Part shown: positions 1 to 8,557 of the stretch, piece after piece
Layout of the letters: every line of letters starts with the position of its first letter
Numbering within the stretch: the first letter of the stretch is position 1
Source: an uncultured Bacteroidales bacterium
Lineage (GTDB): Bacteria > Bacteroidota > Bacteroidia > Bacteroidales > Bacteroidaceae
Length of the DNA stretch: 64,000 nt
NCBI GenBank assembly: GCA_902800925.1
Contig: CADCGD010000038.1
Span: forward strand, 21,655 to 85,654
Direction of reading: 5' to 3'
The notes under the pieces: model-generated
Seen by the model: only the letters and a program-made list of their open reading frames with translations
Database searches by the model: none
What the model was told of the DNA's origin: nothing
Made by a program: the position numbers and the translations under genes

Positions 1-672
1 GAGACTGGCAAAACGAGCATTGCTATCACTGATGAAATGGTAAAAAAATGCTTGCAGCAGAACCCGTTGGCGTATGATAAAGATGGAGAGATGCACTACG
101 ACATCATCTCCGCTTTTATCAAGTCCATCCGAGGCTCAGATCCTGATGCAGCACTGTACTGGATGGCTCGCATGATAGAGGGTGGGGAAGACCCACAGTT
201 TATTGCCAGACGCATGGTGATATCGGCCTCTGAGGACATAGGCCTGGCTAATCCCAACGCATTGTTGCTGGCCAATGCTGCTTTTGATACGGTGATGAAG
301 ATAGGATGGCCAGAGGCACGAATAGCCCTGGCAGAATGCTGTGTATATCTGGCCACATCGCCCAAGAGCAATTCTGCATATTTGGGCATTGACAAGGCCT
401 TAGAATTGGTAAGACAGACTGGTAATCAGCCTGTTCCGCTGCCTCTAAGGAATGCACCTACGAAGTTGATGAAAGAGTTGGGCTACCACGATGGTTACAA
501 ATATCCACACGATTATCCTGGACATTTCACACCACAGCAATATATGCCTGATGCACTGCAAAATGAGCGTCTGTGGTTTGCTCAGCATTCGCCAGCGGAA
601 GAGAAATTGTACGAAAGAATGGTGAATTATTGGGGCGAAAAATTCAAAAAACAGCCACCTCACATGTTATGA
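1..672 (+). CDS. rarA: Replication-associated recombination protein A (RarA/MgsA), C-terminal part, 5' truncated by window edge
   Basis: The reading frame is open from base 1, so this is the downstream part of a longer gene. RarA is a clamp-loader-like AAA+ ATPase that acts at stalled replication forks. The visible part is the region after the ATPase core: the 'DPDAALYWMARMIEGGEDP' stretch, 'RRMVISASEDIGLANP' and the tail 'YPHDYPGHFTPQQYMPD' are hallmark RarA/MgsA tetramerisation-region motifs. The Walker motifs lie outside the window. The next gene begins ten bases after the stop, so the two may be co-transcribed. Confidence 0.93.
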   Translation, partial: ETGKTSIAITDEMVKKCLQQNPLAYDKDGEMHYDIISAFIKSIRGSDPDAALYWMARMIEGGEDPQFIARRMVISASEDIGLANPNALLLANAAFDTVMKIGWPEARIALAECCVYLATSPKSNSAYLGIDKALELVRQTGNQPVPLPLRNAPTKLMKELGYHDGYKYPHDYPGHFTPQQYMPDALQNERLWFAQHSPAEEKLYERMVNYWGEKFKKQPPHML

Positions 673-682
673 TAAATAGAAT

Positions 683-1303
683 ATGGAATACGAGGATATT
701 ATACAGCAGGTTATAGAGTTTTTGGGAACCTTTGCCTTTGCCATATCTGGAATACGACATGCTGCTGCCAAGCATTTTGACTGGTTTGGCGGATATGTCT
801 GTGGTATTGCCGTAGCTATTGGTGGTGGTACAATTCGCGATGTGATGCTAGGTACCACACCATTCTGGATGACCAATCCGTTCTATATGATTTGTACGGC
901 ATTAGCGTTGATATTTGTCGTTATTTTCGCAAAACACATAGAAGGCCTCAGAAACACGTGGTTTGTGTTTGACACGCTTGGGTTGGCACTTTTTACCATT
1001 GCAGGAATCCAAAAATCACTCGTTTTCGGCCAACCGTATTGGGTAGCGATAATTATGGGCTGTATAACAGGTTCTGCTGGTGGTGTGATTCGTGATGTTC
1101 TGCTGAATAATGAGCCCGTTATTTTCCAACGAGAAATTTACGCAATGGCTGCTGTGCTTGGAGGAATAACATATTGGTTGCTAGATTATTGTGGAATAAC
1201 AATTGAAGTAACAGTTATTGCATCGTTTGTGGTTACATGTCTGATGCGTTTTCTCGCTGTTCGCTATCATTTGTCGTTACCCATACTCAAAGAGGAGAGC
1301 TGA
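683..1303 (+). CDS. TRIC/YicG-type (UPF0126) inner-membrane channel-like protein
   Basis: This 206-residue protein is almost entirely hydrophobic and has an internal duplication typical of UPF0126 proteins, now grouped with trimeric intracellular cation channels. The two half-repeats each carry a Gly-rich segment followed by an Arg-Asp pair: 'AIGGGTIRDVMLG' near residue 52 and 'GSAGGVIRDVLLNNEP' near residue 133. About six to seven membrane segments are visible. It starts ten bases after rarA. The transported ion cannot be told from sequence. Confidence 0.85.
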   Translation: MEYEDIIQQVIEFLGTFAFAISGIRHAAAKHFDWFGGYVCGIAVAIGGGTIRDVMLGTTPFWMTNPFYMICTALALIFVVIFAKHIEGLRNTWFVFDTLGLALFTIAGIQKSLVFGQPYWVAIIMGCITGSAGGVIRDVLLNNEPVIFQREIYAMAAVLGGITYWLLDYCGITIEVTVIASFVVTCLMRFLAVRYHLSLPILKEES

Positions 1304-1530
1304 GAATGTTAAATGCTAGGAGTAGTGGGAAAAGAGTTTTTAAATAACCTATTTATCATAATGCGTATTCTTAACTAAATGTCAGAATGTCACAGAATAG
1401 TAATAAATGGTAATAATCAGACAGAATATTTGGTAGAATCAGAATTATTTTGTATTTTTGCAGCCTATTATAAATAAGGTGTCAGATAACACAATTAATT
1501 AACGAATAACAATACAGAAAATATAAGAGA
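1304..1530 (+). promoter_or_regulatory. Intergenic leader with promoter upstream of purU
   Basis: No coding potential is seen. A Bacteroidota-type promoter is present: TTTG at 1429-1432, a 20-base gap, and TATTTTTG at 1453-1460. It predicts transcription starting about 65 bases upstream of purU. The same promoter could serve the following his genes, because the gaps after purU are short. Confidence 0.7.
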
Positions 1531-2394
1531 ATGAAACCAACGGCGATATTGCTTCTGCACTGTCCAGACCAGCAAGGTATTATTTCAGAGGTAACAAGAT
1601 TTATCACTGACAACAAGGGAAACATCGTTTATCTGGATCAATATGTTGACAATGTTGATGGCATGTTTTTCATGCGTATTGAATGGGAACTGGATGGTTT
1701 CCTAATTCCACGCGACAAATTGTATGATTACATCAACACGCTGTACGCTCAGCGCTATCAAATGAAATTTACGCTGTATTACAGTGACAAGCGTCCACGC
1801 ATGGCTATTTTCGTGTCAAAAATGAGCCACTGTCTTTACGACTTGTTAGCCCGTTGGAAAGCTGGAGAATTCAACTGCGATATTCCGTGTATTGTCTCAA
1901 ACCACGAGGATCTGCGCTATGTAGCTGACCAGTTTGGTATTCCTTACTACGTGTGGAGCATCAAAAAAGACCATTCCAACAAGGAAGAAGTTGAGAAAGC
2001 CGAGATGGAACTGCTAAAGAAAGAAGATATCTCGTTCATTGTTCTGGCCCGTTATATGCAGATTATCAGCGACGAGATGATAGCCGAATATCCGCATCAT
2101 ATCATTAATATCCACCACTCGTTCCTGCCTGCTTTTGTAGGTGCCAAGCCCTATCACCAGGCCTACGAGCGTGGCGTAAAGATTATTGGTGCCACCAGCC
2201 ACTATGTAACAGCTGAGCTGGACGCTGGACCAATCATTGAGCAAGACGTGACGCGCATCACCCACAAAGATACACCTGAGAGTCTGGTTCTGAAAGGCAA
2301 AGACTTGGAGAAGATCGTGCTGTCTCACGCCGTCAGCAAGCATATCCAGCGTAAGATACTGACTTACAAGAATAAAACGATTATTTTCTCGTAA
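1531..2394 (+). CDS. purU: Formyltetrahydrofolate deformylase
   Basis: PurU hydrolyses 10-formyltetrahydrofolate to formate and tetrahydrofolate, balancing one-carbon pools and feeding formate to purine synthesis. The 287-residue product has an N-terminal ACT domain (about residues 5-80, 'LLHCPDQQGIISEVTRF') and a formyltransferase-fold hydrolase domain (about 88-270). The catalytic segment 'INIHHSFLPAF' near residues 192-202 and 'GATSHYVTAELDAGPII' are intact. Length is normal for the family. hisH starts 33 bases downstream, across an AT-rich gap. Confidence 0.96.
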   Translation: MKPTAILLLHCPDQQGIISEVTRFITDNKGNIVYLDQYVDNVDGMFFMRIEWELDGFLIPRDKLYDYINTLYAQRYQMKFTLYYSDKRPRMAIFVSKMSHCLYDLLARWKAGEFNCDIPCIVSNHEDLRYVADQFGIPYYVWSIKKDHSNKEEVEKAEMELLKKEDISFIVLARYMQIISDEMIAEYPHHIINIHHSFLPAFVGAKPYHQAYERGVKIIGATSHYVTAELDAGPIIEQDVTRITHKDTPESLVLKGKDLEKIVLSHAVSKHIQRKILTYKNKTIIFS

Positions 2395-2427
2395 AAAACA
2401 ACGAGTTTTACGAATTAAACGAATTTT

Positions 2428-3072
2428 ATGAACGTCGCAATCGTAAAATATAACGCAGGAAACATCTATAGTGTGGTGAATGCCCTCCGCAGAATGGGTA
2501 TTGAACCCCTACTGACCGACGATGCTGAGCAGCTGAAGAAGGCAGACCGCGTGCTGTTTCCTGGTCAGGGACATGCTGCCGAGGCAATGGCATATCTGAA
2601 GGCACGCAGGCTTGACGAGGTTATTCGCGACCTGAAGCAACCCGTCTTCGGTATCTGCGTTGGTCAGCAGCTTCTATGCAAGCATTCTGAGGAAGGCGAC
2701 GCTGACTGTATCGGCATTTTCGATGCAGAAGTGAAGCGTTTCCAGCCAAAGAACCACGAGGACAAGGTGCCCTGTATGGGTTGGAATAAACTGAGCCTCC
2801 CCCAACCCCTCCAAAAGGAGGGGCGTGTTGATCCACTGATGGAAGGACTCTTGTCCCCCCTCCCTTTGGAGGGGACGGGGGAGGCAGCTCCTTACGTTTA
2901 CTTCGTACATAGCTACTATGTTCCTGTTTGCGAAGAGACCATTGCTACGGCAGACTACATTCTTCCCTACTCTGCGTCTATGCATAAGGACAACTTCTAT
3001 ACCTGCCAATTCCATCCAGAGAAGAGTGGAAAAGTTGGTGAGCAAATCTTAAAGAATTTCATGGAACTATGA
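2428..3072 (+). CDS. hisH: Imidazole glycerol phosphate synthase, glutamine amidotransferase subunit
   Basis: HisH releases ammonia from glutamine and passes it to HisF in histidine biosynthesis. The class-I amidotransferase nucleophile is in 'GICVGQQLL' (Cys about residue 77), and the His/Glu pair is in 'CQFHPEKSG' (about 195-197). About residues 123-152 are not HisH sequence: they are the translation of an inserted GC-rich palindromic repeat ('SLPQPLQKEG' to 'LSPLPLEGTGEA'), which leaves the frame open. The insertion sits between two conserved blocks, 'CMGWNKL' and 'YVYFVHSYY'. The stop overlaps the hisA start by four bases. Confidence 0.95.
   Translation: MNVAIVKYNAGNIYSVVNALRRMGIEPLLTDDAEQLKKADRVLFPGQGHAAEAMAYLKARRLDEVIRDLKQPVFGICVGQQLLCKHSEEGDADCIGIFDAEVKRFQPKNHEDKVPCMGWNKLSLPQPLQKEGRVDPLMEGLLSPLPLEGTGEAAPYVYFVHSYYVPVCEETIATADYILPYSASMHKDNFYTCQFHPEKSGKVGEQILKNFMEL
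2795..2885. repeat. GC-rich nested palindromic element inserted in frame in hisH
   Basis: Two 29-base arms (2795-2823 and 2857-2885) are near-perfect inverted copies of each other, separated by 33 bases. Each arm contains its own small palindrome: CCCCTCC, a short A/T-rich centre, GGAGGGG. Single-arm copies of the same unit lie inside uvrA (9149-9177) and prmA (44587-44618). Confidence 0.88.
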
Positions 3073-3791
3073 TAGAACTGATTCCCGCAATAGATATCAT
3101 CAATGGCCAGTGTGTACGCCTTACCAAGGGCGACTATGACCAGAAGACGGTCTATGGCAGCCCGTTGGATATGGCTCTGGAGTTTGAGCGCATTGGTTAT
3201 CAGCGTCTGCATGTGGTAGACTTGGATGGTGCCAAGTCAAAGCATATCGTCAACAGTCCTGTGCTCAGCCAGATTACCACAGAGACCAAGCTGACGGTTG
3301 ATTTTGGAGGTGGCATCAAAACCGATGAAGACATTGAAATCGCTTTCAACCATGGAGCCTCAATGGTGACCATTGGCAGTATTGCCGTCACAGAACCCGA
3401 CCGCTTTATAGGATGGCTGGAGAAATATGGTACTGAGCGTATCATCCTAGGTGCCGACGTCAGAAATGGCAAGATCAGCATCAATGGTTGGAAAGAAGAC
3501 TCTACAGAAGACCTCCTACCCTTCCTCCAAAAATATATCGACGCTGGTGTCAGCAAGGTGCTCTGCACCGAGATATTGAAAGACGGTACGCTGGCAGGTC
3601 CTGCCATCGACCTTTATAAGAAGGTCATGGAGGCCTATCCTCAGTTGCATCTGATAGCCAGTGGTGGTGTGTCGTCTATCGATGACATCAAAGCCTTGGA
3701 CGCTGCAGGCATTCCTGCTGTTGTCTTCGGCAAGGCCATTTATGAAGGTAAAATTAATCTGCAAGAACTATGGGACTGGCAAAACGTATAA
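3069..3791 (+). CDS. hisA: ProFAR isomerase (1-(5-phosphoribosyl)-5-[(5-phosphoribosylamino)methylideneamino]imidazole-4-carboxamide isomerase)
   Basis: HisA catalyses the Amadori rearrangement of ProFAR to PRFAR, fourth step of histidine synthesis. The 240-residue protein is a single (beta/alpha)8 barrel with the start motif '[14 protein letters not shown]' (catalytic Asp about residue 8), a second Asp in 'LGADVRNG', and phosphate-binding loops '[12 protein letters not shown]' and '[11 protein letters not shown]'. It overlaps hisH by four bases and hisF by 22, which implies translational coupling. Confidence 0.97.
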   Translation: MIELIPAIDIINGQCVRLTKGDYDQKTVYGSPLDMALEFERIGYQRLHVVDLDGAKSKHIVNSPVLSQITTETKLTVDFGGGIKTDEDIEIAFNHGASMVTIGSIAVTEPDRFIGWLEKYGTERIILGADVRNGKISINGWKEDSTEDLLPFLQKYIDAGVSKVLCTEILKDGTLAGPAIDLYKKVMEAYPQLHLIASGGVSSIDDIKALDAAGIPAVVFGKAIYEGKINLQELWDWQNV

Positions 3792-4528
3792 TACCCTGTC
3801 TGGACGTCAAAGACGGTGAAACCGTAAAAGGCATCAACTTCGTAAATCTGCGAAGTGCCGGTGACCCTGTAGAACTCGGCAAAGCCTATTCTGAGCAGGG
3901 TGCCGACGAGTTGTGCTTTCTGGATATCACTGCCTCGTTTGAAGGTCGCAAGACGTTTACCGAGATGGTGACAAAGGTAGCCCAGACGCTGAATATACCC
4001 TTTACCGTTGGTGGTGGCATCAATGAGTTGAAAGATGTAGAACGCCTGCTCTATGCTGGTGCTGATAAGGTCAGTATTAATTCTGCTGCCATCCGTCGCC
4101 CTGAACTCATCGATGAGATCACCAATCGTTTCGGTAGTCAGGTGTGTGTGGTAGCTATCGATGCCCGTCTGGATGAAGACGGTTGGCACTGCTATCTGAA
4201 AGGTGGTCGTGAACGTACAGAGCGAGGACTCTTTGAGTGGGCTCGTGAAGCCCAGGAGCGTGGCGCTGGCGAGATACTCTTTACCTCGATGAACCACGAC
4301 GGAACGAAGAACGGCTATGCCAACGAGGCCCTGCGCGAACTGTCTGATACGCTATCCATCCCCATCATCGCCAGTGGCGGTGCTGGTAAGAAGGAACATT
4401 TCCGCGACGTGTTTACTGAAGGACATGCCGATGCTGCATTAGCCGCCTCTGTGTTTCACTTTGGCGAAATACCTGTTCCGGAATTAAAACAATATTTACA
4501 CAACGAAGGAATAAACGTAAGAATATGA
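3770..4528 (+). CDS. hisF: Imidazole glycerol phosphate synthase cyclase subunit
   Basis: HisF uses HisH-derived ammonia to convert PRFAR into imidazole glycerol phosphate and AICAR. The barrel begins '[15 protein letters not shown]' (catalytic Asp about residue 12). The second catalytic Asp is in '[13 protein letters not shown]', and phosphate loops are '[13 protein letters not shown]' and '[13 protein letters not shown]'. Length of 252 is normal. The start lies inside the end of hisA and the stop overlaps hisIE by four bases. Confidence 0.97.
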   Translation: MGLAKRIIPCLDVKDGETVKGINFVNLRSAGDPVELGKAYSEQGADELCFLDITASFEGRKTFTEMVTKVAQTLNIPFTVGGGINELKDVERLLYAGADKVSINSAAIRRPELIDEITNRFGSQVCVVAIDARLDEDGWHCYLKGGRERTERGLFEWAREAQERGAGEILFTSMNHDGTKNGYANEALRELSDTLSIPIIASGGAGKKEHFRDVFTEGHADAALAASVFHFGEIPVPELKQYLHNEGINVRI

Positions 4529-5172
4529 AGATTGATTTTGAGAAGATGGGGGGCTTGGTGCCTGCTATCATACAGGATGCGACGACGAAGAACGTACTGA
4601 TGCTGGGGTTCATGAACGAGGAGGCCTACGAGAAGACGCTTGCCACCAAGCATATCACCTTCTGGAGCCGTACCCGTAATACGCTGTGGACGAAGGGAGA
4701 GACCAGTGGTCACTTTCTGAACCTCGTGGATATGAAGATTGACTGCGACAACGATACCCTGCTGGTGCGTGTCAATCCTGTTGGTCCTACCTGCCATACT
4801 GGTACAGACACCTGCTGGGGCGAGGAGAACGAGGGCAATCCCCTACTCTTCCTGTCAGAGCTGCAGTCATTCATCGACAAGCGCAAGCAGGAGATGCCCG
4901 AGGGGTCGTATACCACCAGTCTCTTTACCAAAGGCGTCAATAAGATAGCCCAGAAGGTGGGTGAAGAAGCGCTAGAGACCGTCATCGAGGCCACCAACGG
5001 CACTGACGAGCACTTGGTCTATGAGGCCAGCGACCTGCTGTATCACCTCATCGTCTTGCTGACGGAGAAAGGCCTGCGCATAGAGGATGTTGCTGAAGAG
5101 CTGCACAAACGCCACGATCCCAACTGGGACAAGCAGCGCCGTGCAGCTAAAGCAGCAGGTAAAATGAAATAG
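4525..5172 (+). CDS. hisI: Bifunctional phosphoribosyl-AMP cyclohydrolase / phosphoribosyl-ATP pyrophosphatase
   Basis: This is the fused HisIE enzyme for steps two and three of histidine synthesis. HisI occupies about residues 1-105 and shows the metal-binding '[15 protein letters not shown]' and '[11 protein letters not shown]' motifs. HisE (about 110-205) has the MazG-like '[14 protein letters not shown]' helix and '[13 protein letters not shown]'. The fusion is common in Bacteroidota. It is the last his gene here; hisG, hisD, hisC and hisB must lie elsewhere. Confidence 0.96.
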   Translation: MKIDFEKMGGLVPAIIQDATTKNVLMLGFMNEEAYEKTLATKHITFWSRTRNTLWTKGETSGHFLNLVDMKIDCDNDTLLVRVNPVGPTCHTGTDTCWGEENEGNPLLFLSELQSFIDKRKQEMPEGSYTTSLFTKGVNKIAQKVGEEALETVIEATNGTDEHLVYEASDLLYHLIVLLTEKGLRIEDVAEELHKRHDPNWDKQRRAAKAAGKMK

Positions 5173-5206
5173 TATATTGTAAATCGTCAAATAGTTAATT
5201 ACAAAG

Positions 5207-5965
5207 ATGCTGATAGATTACAAGAAGGTAGACATCTACCATAAGGATGGCGCTCCCGTGCTACATGATGTTGACTTCCATGTCGATGAGGGCGAATTCA
5301 TCTATGTTATAGGACGAGTGGGCTCTGGTAAGAGTTCATTGTTGAAGACCATCTATTTCGAGATGGATATAGAGAATGCCGAGAATGCCTTTGTGCTCAA
5401 CCACGATCTTCGCGAGTTGAAACAGAAGTATATTCCCGCCCTTCGCCGACAGATGGGAATTATTTTCCAGGACTTCCAGTTGCTGGGCGACCGCACAGTC
5501 TATGAGAATCTGAAGTTTGTACTTAAAGCCACTGGTTGGAAGAAGAAGGACGAAATAGACGAGCGCATCCACGATGTGCTGGAAGATGTGGAGATGGCAG
5601 GCTTCATCGATCGCTATCCCCATGAGCTCTCTGGCGGTGAACAGCAGCGCATTGCCATAGCCCGTGCCATTCTGAATCGTCCGAAGCTCATCGTTGCCGA
5701 CGAGCCTACGGGTAACCTCGACTTGGAGACAGCTGCCAACATCATTCAGCTATTGCGCCAGATTACACAGACTGGTACGGCAGTCATTATGACAACCCAT
5801 AACATCTCATTGCTGAGCGAGTATCCTGGCATTGTCTATCGTTGCATCGATGGTCGTTTGGAGGATATCACAGAGACCTACAACACGATGGCCCTTAACG
5901 AGGATGAAGAGAGTGACGAGAAAGCTGTCGTGGACTACAGTGCCCGTGAGGACCTATCTTTATAA
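5207..5965 (+). CDS. ftsE: FtsE-like ABC transporter ATP-binding protein
   Basis: The 252-residue ATPase has Walker A '[12 protein letters not shown]' (about 37-48), Q-loop '[10 protein letters not shown]', signature '[14 protein letters not shown]' (about 142) and Walker B '[14 protein letters not shown]'. It resembles FtsE, the ATPase that with FtsX activates septal peptidoglycan hydrolases. No FtsX is adjacent; the flanking genes are hisIE (35 bases upstream) and lysC (45 downstream). A generic lipoprotein-export-type ATPase is the alternative. Confidence 0.8.
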   Translation: MLIDYKKVDIYHKDGAPVLHDVDFHVDEGEFIYVIGRVGSGKSSLLKTIYFEMDIENAENAFVLNHDLRELKQKYIPALRRQMGIIFQDFQLLGDRTVYENLKFVLKATGWKKKDEIDERIHDVLEDVEMAGFIDRYPHELSGGEQQRIAIARAILNRPKLIVADEPTGNLDLETAANIIQLLRQITQTGTAVIMTTHNISLLSEYPGIVYRCIDGRLEDITETYNTMALNEDEESDEKAVVDYSAREDLSL

Positions 5966-6010
5966 ATTAAAGATGAAAGAAGAAAAATTAAAGATTTAAA
6001 ATTATATACA

Positions 6011-7330
6011 ATGAAAGTAATGAAGTTTGGCGGTACTTCGGTGGGTACACCGGACCGCATGAAGGAAGTAACGGAGTTAGTAACCAAGTCTGGCGAGCCT
6101 GTTTTCGTCGTGCTCTCTGCTATGGCAGGCACCACCAATTCGTTGGTGGAGATTGCCGACTACCTGTACAAGAAGAACCCTGAGGGTGCCAACGAGGTCA
6201 TCAACCAGTTGGAGCGTAAGTACATGAAGCATGTCGACGAGCTTTACACAAAGGATGCCACCAAGGAGCAGACCCGCGAGTTCTTGGCATCTGAAATGAA
6301 TTATCTGCGCTCGTTCACCAAGGAACTGTTCACCTCTTTCGAAGAGAAAAGCATCGTGGCTCAGGGTGAGATGATGTCTACCAACATGGTCGTTAACTAC
6401 ATGCAGGAGCAGGGCATCAAGGCCGTGCTGCTGAATGCTCTTGACTTCATGCGTACCGACAAGAATTCAGAGCCCGATCCCGTATATATCAAGGAAAAGC
6501 TCGCTGCCATTATGGAGAAGAACGAGGGCAACCAGGTCTATATCACCCAGGGCTTCATCTGTCGCAATGCCTATGGCGAGATTGACAATCTGCAGCGTGG
6601 TGGTTCTGACTATACCGCTTCCTTGATAGGTGCTGCCTTGAATGCTGAAGAGATTCAGATATGGACCGATATCGATGGCATGCACAACAACGACCCACGC
6701 GTGGTTGACCATACTCAGCCCGTTCACCAGCTGCACTTCGAGGAGGCTGCTGAGTTGGCTTACTTTGGTGCCAAGATTCTGCACCCCACCTGCGTTCAGC
6801 CCGCTAAGTATGCTGGCATTCCCGTGCGTCTGCTGAACACCATGCAGCCCGACGCAGAGGGAACCACCATCTCTAACAAGACGGAGTACGGTAAGATCAA
6901 GGCTGTTGCCGCTAAGGACAACATCATCGCCATCAAGATCAAGTCCAGCCGCATGTTGCTGGCTACCGGTTTCCTGCGCAAGGTCTTCGAAATTTTCGAG
7001 TCATACCAGACACCTATTGATATGGTGTGCACCTCTGAGGTGGGTGTCTCCATGTCTATCGACAACTCCGCCCACCTGGGTGAGATTGTTGACGAGCTGA
7101 AGAAGTATGGTACCGTTACTGTTGACACGGGCATGTGCGTAGTCTGTGTAGTGGGCGACCTCGATTGGTCGAACATCGGCTTCGAGACACAGGTCATGGA
7201 GGCCATGAAGAACATCCCTGTTCGCATGATTTCTTATGGCGGTTCCGACTACAACATCTCGTTCCTCATCAAGGAGGAAGACAAGAAGCGTGCCCTGCAG
7301 GCTTTGAGCAACGAGTTGTTCAACAAATAA
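6011..7330 (+). CDS. lysC: Monofunctional aspartate kinase
   Basis: Aspartate kinase phosphorylates aspartate in the first step towards lysine, diaminopimelate, threonine and methionine. The 439-residue protein starts with 'KVMKFGGTSVG' and carries the substrate loop 'RGGSDYTASLIG' (about 197) and 'IWTDIDGMHNNDPR'. C-terminal tandem ACT domains occupy about 305-435. There is no fused homoserine dehydrogenase. With lysA downstream it forms a lysine/cell-wall precursor pair. Confidence 0.95.
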   Translation: MKVMKFGGTSVGTPDRMKEVTELVTKSGEPVFVVLSAMAGTTNSLVEIADYLYKKNPEGANEVINQLERKYMKHVDELYTKDATKEQTREFLASEMNYLRSFTKELFTSFEEKSIVAQGEMMSTNMVVNYMQEQGIKAVLLNALDFMRTDKNSEPDPVYIKEKLAAIMEKNEGNQVYITQGFICRNAYGEIDNLQRGGSDYTASLIGAALNAEEIQIWTDIDGMHNNDPRVVDHTQPVHQLHFEEAAELAYFGAKILHPTCVQPAKYAGIPVRLLNTMQPDAEGTTISNKTEYGKIKAVAAKDNIIAIKIKSSRMLLATGFLRKVFEIFESYQTPIDMVCTSEVGVSMSIDNSAHLGEIVDELKKYGTVTVDTGMCVVCVVGDLDWSNIGFETQVMEAMKNIPVRMISYGGSDYNISFLIKEEDKKRALQALSNELFNK

Positions 7331-7375
7331 ATAGATGATAGATAATAGATAATAGTTTCCAACACAAGAAAGACT
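7331..7375 (+). repeat. Microrepeat spacer between lysC and lysA
   Basis: Repeats of (A)TAGATAA/TAGATGA type fill the gap. Confidence 0.65.
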
Positions 7376-8533
7376 ATGAAAGGAATATTTCCTTTGGACA
7401 AAATGGAGCGTCTGCGCACACCATTCTACTACTACGATGCAGAATTGTTGCGCCAGACGTTGCAAACCATACGCGAAGAAGTTAGTAAGCATGAAGGCTT
7501 CTGTGTGCACTATGCCGTCAAGGCCAATGCCAATCCCAAGGTGCTCCGTATTATCCGTGAGGCAGGCTTGGGTGTTGACTGTGTCAGCGGTGGCGAGATA
7601 GAAGCCAGCGTCAAGGCTGGTTTCCCCAGTTCAAAGATTGTCTATGCAGGCGTCGGCAAGAGCGACTGGGAGATTAACCTCGGCTTGGACAGCGACATCT
7701 TCTGCTTCAATGTGGAGAGCATCCCCGAGTTGGAGGTTATCAACGAGCTGGCAGCTCAGAAGGGCAAAGTGGCTCGTGTGGCCTTCCGTCTGAATCCTAA
7801 TGTGGGTGCCCATACTCACGCCAATATCACCACAGGACTTGCTGAGAACAAGTTTGGCATCGACATGCGCGACATGCTGAAAGTCATCGAGGAAGCTTCA
7901 CAGATGGCGAACGTCAAGGTGGTGGGTCTGCACTTCCATATTGGTAGTCAGATTCTGGATATGGGCGACTTCGAAGCACTCTGCAATCGTGTCAATGAGC
8001 TGCAGAACGAACTGGAGCGCCATCGCATCCGTCTGGAGCATATCAATGTGGGTGGTGGACTGGGTATTGACTACCAGCACCCCAACCGTGTACCCATTCC
8101 AGATTTCAAGTCTTACTTCGACACTTATGCCAAGAAGTTGAAGTTGCGCGACGGCCAGACCCTGCACTTCGAACTAGGTCGTGCCGTAGTGGCTCAATGT
8201 GGCTCGCTTATCACGCGTACCTTATATATAAAAGAAGGCTACGTCAAGAAGTTCTGCATTGTCGATGCTGGTTTCACCGACCTCATCCGTCCTGCCCTCT
8301 ACCAGGCCTATCACAAGATTGAGAACCTTTCCAGCGAGGAGCCTAAGGAGGCTTACGACGTGGTGGGTCCTATCTGCGAATCGACGGATGTCTTTGCCAA
8401 GCAAATCGATATTAACAAGGCCCATCGTGGCGACCTCCTCGCCATCCGTTCCGCTGGAGCCTATGGCGAGATTATGGCATCGCAATACAACTGTCGCCAG
8501 TTGCCTGTTGGCTATATCAGCGAGGAATTATAA
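7376..8533 (+). CDS. lysA: Diaminopimelate decarboxylase
   Basis: LysA decarboxylates meso-diaminopimelate to lysine using PLP. The PLP lysine is in 'HYAVKANANP' (Lys about residue 49). Other fold-III motifs are 'GLHFHIGSQ', 'NVGGGLGID' and the active-site 'GPICESTDVFA'. Length of 385 fits the family. The gap from lysC consists of short AT repeats (7331-7375). Confidence 0.95.
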   Translation: MKGIFPLDKMERLRTPFYYYDAELLRQTLQTIREEVSKHEGFCVHYAVKANANPKVLRIIREAGLGVDCVSGGEIEASVKAGFPSSKIVYAGVGKSDWEINLGLDSDIFCFNVESIPELEVINELAAQKGKVARVAFRLNPNVGAHTHANITTGLAENKFGIDMRDMLKVIEEASQMANVKVVGLHFHIGSQILDMGDFEALCNRVNELQNELERHRIRLEHINVGGGLGIDYQHPNRVPIPDFKSYFDTYAKKLKLRDGQTLHFELGRAVVAQCGSLITRTLYIKEGYVKKFCIVDAGFTDLIRPALYQAYHKIENLSSEEPKEAYDVVGPICESTDVFAKQIDINKAHRGDLLAIRSAGAYGEIMASQYNCRQLPVGYISEEL

Positions 8534-8557
8534 GTGGTTAGAGGTTAGAGATTAGAA

